DNA from: Sphingomonas sp. AOB5
Lineage (GTDB): Bacteria > Pseudomonadota > Alphaproteobacteria > Sphingomonadales > Sphingomonadaceae
NCBI RefSeq assembly: GCF_029433115.1
Contig: NZ_JARNTV010000001.1
Coordinates: 1 to 64,000, forward strand
Direction: 5' to 3'
Length of the DNA: 64,000 nucleotides
The notes under the pieces are model-generated. The model had not been told where the DNA came from and ran no database searches. It was given only the letters and a program-made list of their open reading frames with translations. Shown here one piece after another: positions 59,929 to 64,000 of the stretch; the stretch's first letter is position 1, and every line of letters starts with the position of its first letter. A program made the position numbers and the translations under genes.

Positions 59929-61256
59929 ACGGACACCTGCCTGGTACCGGCCTCGCGCCGCAGAATCCGCGCGAGCCAGAGGAAGAGAGCGATTGCGACG
60001 AGGTAGAAGGGCGTCAGCGTGTAGAGCGCGGTCTGCAGCCCATGGGGATTGCCCATCGACTTGAACCAGTCGCTCGCAAAGCCGACCCAGGTCGGGCCGA
60101 GGCCCAGACCGATGAAGTTCATGATCAGCAGCAACAGCGCACCCGCCAGCACGCGCTGGTTGGGCTTCACCTCTTCCTGCACCAGCGCCACCGACGCGGA
60201 GAGGTAGAAATAGTTGAACACCATCACGACGGCGAGCAGCGCCAGCGCCAGCGGCCAGCCCGGCGCCCAGACGAAGCCGAGATAGAAGGGCATCGCCACC
60301 GCCAGCGACAGCGCGGGTGCCATCGCATATCCGGCGCGCGACCGCTTCGTCATCCAGTCGATCACCCGGCCCGAAACGACCATGCCGCCGCCCATGCCGA
60401 CCAGCAGCACCAGCGCATACCAGACCGCGACTTCGCTGAAGACCATGCCCTTTTCGCGCATCAGGAACAGCACGGCGAAATTGCCCAAGCCATAGGTGAC
60501 GAACTGCGTCGCGCCGCTGCCCAGTGCCGCGAGCATCAGGATCGGATTGGACAGGAACATGCCGACCGTGGGCCAGAATGCGGCCTTCTCCGCGGTCGCC
60601 GCCTTGGGTACCGGATCGGTCGCGCCGCGCTCGGGCTCGCGCACCAGCAGCCACACCGCCAGCGCGGTGACGATGCCGATCGCGCCGACGACGATGAAGG
60701 GAATGCGCCAGCCATAGGTCTCGGCGATCGCCGCGCCGATCGCCACGACCGCCGCCGCGCCGATCGCCGGGCCGAGGTTGAAGATGCCCAGCGCCGCGGC
60801 ACGCTTGCCGGGCGGATAGGTGTCGGTGATGATCGCATAGGAAGGCGGCACGCCGCCCGCCTCGCCGAAGCCGACCATCATCCGCGCGACGACCAGCTGG
60901 GTATAGTTCGACGCCAGTCCGCAGGCGACGGTCGCCCCGCTCCAGATCGCGCAGGCCAGCGACAGCACGCCGACCCGGTTGGTCCGGTCGGCGAACCAGC
61001 CGACGGGGATGGCGATGAAGCAATAGAACATCGCGAAATACAGGCCGCCGATCAGCCCGAGCTGACCATCGGTCACGCCCAGCGAATCCTGGATCGGTTT
61101 GGCCAGAATCCCGATCAGCTGGCGATCGAGGAAATTCAGCACATAGACGAAGCAGAGCATGCCAAGCACGAAGCCGGCCCGGGGGCCGGGTTGCGCCGGC
61201 CGTCCGGCCGATCCGGCCGCGGGTGCAGCAGCGATCGGATCGGCCGGCCCGCTCAC
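59925..61256 (-). CDS. MFS transporter
   Basis: 443 residues from GTG at 61256, which overlaps the TonB stop (GTGA). About 12 membrane helices with the MFS signature GWFADRTNRVGVLSLACAIWS (~residues 80-100) and VARMMVGFGEAGGVPPSYAIITD. Belongs to the spinster-like/MFS_1 group. Likely imports the esterase products across the inner membrane. Confidence 0.9.
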   Translation of the reverse strand: MSGPADPIAAAPAAGSAGRPAQPGPRAGFVLGMLCFVYVLNFLDRQLIGILAKPIQDSLGVTDGQLGLIGGLYFAMFYCFIAIPVGWFADRTNRVGVLSLACAIWSGATVACGLASNYTQLVVARMMVGFGEAGGVPPSYAIITDTYPPGKRAAALGIFNLGPAIGAAAVVAIGAAIAETYGWRIPFIVVGAIGIVTALAVWLLVREPERGATDPVPKAATAEKAAFWPTVGMFLSNPILMLAALGSGATQFVTYGLGNFAVLFLMREKGMVFSEVAVWYALVLLVGMGGGMVVSGRVIDWMTKRSRAGYAMAPALSLAVAMPFYLGFVWAPGWPLALALLAVVMVFNYFYLSASVALVQEEVKPNQRVLAGALLLLIMNFIGLGLGPTWVGFASDWFKSMGNPHGLQTALYTLTPFYLVAIALFLWLARILRREAGTRQVSV

Positions 61257-63559
61257 AGGCCGTAACCCAGGCGGATGCCGAAGGTGCGCGGACGCATGGT
61301 GCCGAAGCGGCTCACCAGGAATGCCTCCGGATGGATATAGGTGACCGAGTGATCGTCGAAGACATTCTCGACATAGAGCTGACCCGACCACGCCCCCTTC
61401 TTCACGCCGAAGCTCAGGTTGACGTTGTTATACTCGTCGGTCACCCCGAAGGTCGACAGACGGACGGTCGGCGCGCCCGGCGTGTTCGGGAACGAGCTGT
61501 TGTACGATCCGACATGCTGGCCGTTGATCGCCAGCGTGCCCTTCGCATCGCTGCCGATGTCGAACGTGTAGGCGATGTACATCGATCCCTGAAGCCGTGG
61601 TGCGGACAGGCGATGGCCCAGCACCGCGCCCGAGATCGCCGCTTCGGTGGGCGAAAGCTTGGTGATCTTGGAGTCGTTGTACGAACCGTTGAAGCCGATC
61701 AGCAGCCCGGTGGTCGGCACCACGCTCATCTCGACTTCGAAGCCCTTGCTGCGCGCCGCGCCGATATTGGTGGCGAACTGGACCGAGTCCGACACGCGGT
61801 TGGCCTGCGCCTGGATGTTGCTCCAGTCGATCAGGTAGAAGGCCAGGTTGATGTTGACCCGCCCGTCCGCAAAGCGGCCCTTGGCGCCCAGTTCATAGCT
61901 CTTCAGATCGTCCGAGGACGCACCGTTCGGGATGATGATGTCGGCCGGATTGACCAGGCTCGGCCGCCCGGCGAACGCATTGACGATCGGCGCGCGGAAG
62001 CCGGTCGAGAAGGTCGCATAGGTGGTGACCGTATCGCTCGGCTTGAAGGTCGCGCTGAACTTCCACGACGGCTTCGAACCCGTCGCCTTGACGCCCTCGG
62101 TATAGGCATAGGGGGTGAAGGTGTTGAAGTTCACCGGAATGCCCAGCAGCGCATAGGTGAAATAGTTGAAGCCGCCCGCGGTCGCGAGATAACCCCCGGC
62201 CTCGGTGAAGCCCTGTGCCGAGGTGCGGCCATAGCGCATGCCGCCGGTCAGCCAGAACTTGTCGGAGAAGCGGTAGGTCAGCTCGCCGAAGCCCGCCAGT
62301 TCCTCGCTGATCGAGTGGGTGTACTGCTTCTGGTAATACTGGTCCGGCAGGCCGGTCAGCCCGCGCGCCGCAAGGAAGCTGGGCGACGAGCGGTAGAAAT
62401 AGTCCACGTCGCGGCGGCGGTTGAGATAGAAGCCGCCCACGACGAACTGGAACGGACCATCGAACGACGAGACCAGCCGGGTCTCCTGCACGAACACCTT
62501 GTCGAAACCGTTGGCGTCCAGACCGAAGGCAATCGGCGCGCCGGCATAGGAGCCCGCAGGGAAGGTGCCGGCCAGATCGACCCAGAAGCGCTGGTCGAAA
62601 TCCGAATAGGTCGACGAGCTGGTCAGCCGGGCGAAGTCGAAATCATATTCGATCGTCGCGTTCAGCACGGTCTGCTTGCCGGTGAAGCGGTCCGGCTGGT
62701 CCGACACGCGCTTCTCACGGCCGAGCGACGGCGAGGTCAGCGAAGAATCCTTGGGATCGCTATTCTCGTACGAACCGAGCAGGCGGATCGAGAGCCGGTC
62801 GTTCGGGCGCCACAGCGCGATCACCCGCCCGCCATAGTCGATCAGCGTGTTCGAGTTGTGGACGCCGGTGCCGACGTTATCGAGATAGCCTTCCTCGTTG
62901 CGATAGAAGCCGACTGCGCGGATGCCGAGCTTGTCGCTGACGATCGGCACGTTGACCATCACGTTATAGCGCTGGCGCAGCGAATCCGAACCGGTCAGGC
63001 CGATATCGGCCAGCGCCGCATAGTCGAAATCGTTGAGGTTCGGGCTCTTGGTCAGGATGCGCATCGCACCCGACAGCGAACCCGATCCGAACAGCGTACC
63101 CTGCGGGCCGCGCAGGAACTCGACGCGCTCGACGTCGAACAGGTTGGGATCGACCACCGTGGTGTTGCCGATCGTCGAGACTGGCAGTTCGTCGATATAG
63201 ACCGCGACCGAGCTTTGCAGATTGGCGTTGTAGCCGTTGGTCGCGATGCCGCGCGCGGTGAAGTTGTTGAAGTTCTGGGTCGGGCGGTTGAGCACCACAC
63301 CCGGTGTCTCGCGGGCGATGCCTTCATAGCCGACGATACCCTTGTCGGTCATTTCCTTCTGGGTGAAGGCGGTGACGCTCAACGGCACGTCCTGCAGCCG
63401 CTCTTCGCGGCGAGTCGCGGTGACGATGATTTCCTGATTGTCGGCGCTGTCTTCGCCATGGTCCTGCGTCCGGGCGGGCGCGGAGTCCTGCGCCATTGCC
63501 GGCGCGGCGGTGACGAGCAAGGCACCGGCCGCAGCCGACGCGAGAAGAATTGCTCTCAT
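61253..63559 (-). CDS. TonB-dependent outer-membrane receptor
   Basis: 768 residues from ATG at 63559 behind GGGAGA. Signal peptide to APAMAQ, TonB box/plug start DNQEIIVTATRREERLQDVPLSVT, plug domain YIDELPVSTIGNTTVVDPNLFDVERVEFLRGPQGTLFGSGSLSGAMRI, barrel, and C-terminal FGIRLGYGL with aromatic-type end. Would import the operon's substrate across the outer membrane. First gene of the operon; half-palindrome ACTCACTA lies upstream. Confidence 0.93.
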   Translation of the reverse strand: MRAILLASAAAGALLVTAAPAMAQDSAPARTQDHGEDSADNQEIIVTATRREERLQDVPLSVTAFTQKEMTDKGIVGYEGIARETPGVVLNRPTQNFNNFTARGIATNGYNANLQSSVAVYIDELPVSTIGNTTVVDPNLFDVERVEFLRGPQGTLFGSGSLSGAMRILTKSPNLNDFDYAALADIGLTGSDSLRQRYNVMVNVPIVSDKLGIRAVGFYRNEEGYLDNVGTGVHNSNTLIDYGGRVIALWRPNDRLSIRLLGSYENSDPKDSSLTSPSLGREKRVSDQPDRFTGKQTVLNATIEYDFDFARLTSSSTYSDFDQRFWVDLAGTFPAGSYAGAPIAFGLDANGFDKVFVQETRLVSSFDGPFQFVVGGFYLNRRRDVDYFYRSSPSFLAARGLTGLPDQYYQKQYTHSISEELAGFGELTYRFSDKFWLTGGMRYGRTSAQGFTEAGGYLATAGGFNYFTYALLGIPVNFNTFTPYAYTEGVKATGSKPSWKFSATFKPSDTVTTYATFSTGFRAPIVNAFAGRPSLVNPADIIIPNGASSDDLKSYELGAKGRFADGRVNINLAFYLIDWSNIQAQANRVSDSVQFATNIGAARSKGFEVEMSVVPTTGLLIGFNGSYNDSKITKLSPTEAAISGAVLGHRLSAPRLQGSMYIAYTFDIGSDAKGTLAINGQHVGSYNSSFPNTPGAPTVRLSTFGVTDEYNNVNLSFGVKKGAWSGQLYVENVFDDHSVTYIHPEAFLVSRFGTMRPRTFGIRLGYGL

Positions 63560-63714
63560 GCGTTCTCTCCCAGCGAGCGCCGATCGTGAATGCCGGTCGC
63601 TACGAGGGTCAAGCTGCATGCCGGGGCGGCAAATGTCAACACTCACTATCAAGCGTGTGAATATCTTTGAGGCCGCGCTGGTTACGCCTCCGGAACGGCA
63701 ATTTCACCGCAATG

Positions 63715-64000
63715 TCAGTCGGGAATCACTTCGCTCGCCAGGATTTCGATGGCGTCGGGCTTGCCGTTGAACGCGACGAACTCCCCCGTTTCCGCGCCGA
63801 TCAGCGCGCGGGCGAGCGGCGCCTGGAACGCGATCCGGTCCGCCGCGGGGTCGGCTTCGTCATGGCCGACAATGTCGATCACCCGCTCCTTGCCCGCCAG
63901 CCGGATGCGCACGCGCGATCCGATGGCGACCACATCCTCCTCGGGCACCGGCGCAACCTGCGCTGTCGACTGGCGCGTGTGCCAATAGCGCAATTCGCGC
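63715..64000 (-). CDS. GreA/GreB-family transcript cleavage factor, partial
   Basis: Open to the window edge. The C-terminal FKBP-like domain reads VVAIGSRVRIRLAGKERVIDIVGHDEADPAADRIAFQAPLARALIGAETGEFVAFNGKPDAIEILASEVI, a GreA/GreB C-terminal type, and LRYWHTRQSTAQVAPVP precedes it. The N-terminal coiled coil lies outside. Could be GreB-like or a Rnk-type paralogue; the family is clear, the member less so. Confidence 0.78.
   Translation of the reverse strand, partial: RELRYWHTRQSTAQVAPVPEEDVVAIGSRVRIRLAGKERVIDIVGHDEADPAADRIAFQAPLARALIGAETGEFVAFNGKPDAIEILASEVIPD

Noticed and set aside
58225..60006. 593-residue plus-strand frame
   Set aside because: Opposite the carboxylesterase; low-complexity Arg/His composition.
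58297..61023. Single 908-residue minus-strand protein
   Set aside because: The first third is an out-of-frame reading of the MFS gene; the real gene starts at 59928 with a signal peptide.
61223..63589. 788-residue open frame on the plus strand
   Set aside because: Antisense to the TonB receptor; Arg/His/Glu-rich composition typical of high-GC shadows, with no domain.
1..64000. CRISPR array
   Set aside because: No regularly spaced identical repeats seen.

Overview
The window is high-GC DNA with alphaproteobacterial gene content and order, most like a sphingomonad (Sphingomonas or a close relative). Pointers are the infA-maf-RNase E/G-yacG-tRNA-Phe block, DUF6894, DUF2924/DUF3489, a TonB receptor with a long EIIVTATRR plug start, many small sphingomonad-type proteins, and GGAAC-N16-NGTT promoters of the EcfG general stress response type. 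Names rest on motif recognition by eye; no database search was run.

Layout. (1) 1-4.5 kb, core: a VIT-domain protein cut by the window edge, then infA-maf-RNase E/G-yacG and tRNA-Phe. (2) 4.5-53 kb, accessory: a tyrosine integrase next to tRNA-Phe suggests a genomic island. It starts with small proteins, a transglutaminase-like protein, a PHB-depolymerase-like esterase, a cation/proton antiporter, a histidine kinase and a glycine-zipper protein. A serine recombinase/DUF2924/DUF3489 cassette follows at 15-18.6 kb. Then come an alpha/beta hydrolase, AlkB, a PEBP protein, a second PHB-depolymerase-like esterase and a Crp regulator. At 24-33.7 kb lie two divergent double-domain fusions (glycosidase-RmlD and glycosyltransferase-UDP-galactopyranose mutase), a large catalase, a DUF6766 protein and DNA ligase D. 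At 33.7-48 kb lie hemerythrin, small stress proteins, a thioredoxin-reductase-like flavoprotein, an Mfd-like helicase, a broken DNA ligase, exonuclease III, NnrD, a histidine phosphatase, and an SDR/alcohol dehydrogenase/SRPBCC operon. At 48-52.6 kb is a decayed patch with duplicated XRE regulators, gene fragments and a phage-like ParB-methyltransferase operon. (3) 53.2-64 kb, apparently core: M28 peptidase, SDR, TetR, then a catabolic operon (TonB receptor, MFS transporter, carboxylesterase, acyl-CoA ligase) and a partial GreA/GreB-type gene.

The unifying signal is a set of EcfG-like promoters with nearly constant spacing in front of many accessory genes at 13-48 kb. These include a back-to-back pair serving the Mfd-like helicase and a small stress operon. 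The region reads as a stress-survival island combining peroxide removal, DNA repair, envelope glycosylation and reserve-polymer hydrolysis. Two PHB-depolymerase-like paralogues share a TGCAGTGCAGCAA motif resembling PhaR targets. Several genes are damaged: a DNA ligase with an internal deletion, an XRE regulator and a hydrolase with frameshifts, a repeat protein with an in-frame amber codon, and a truncated ferredoxin reductase.
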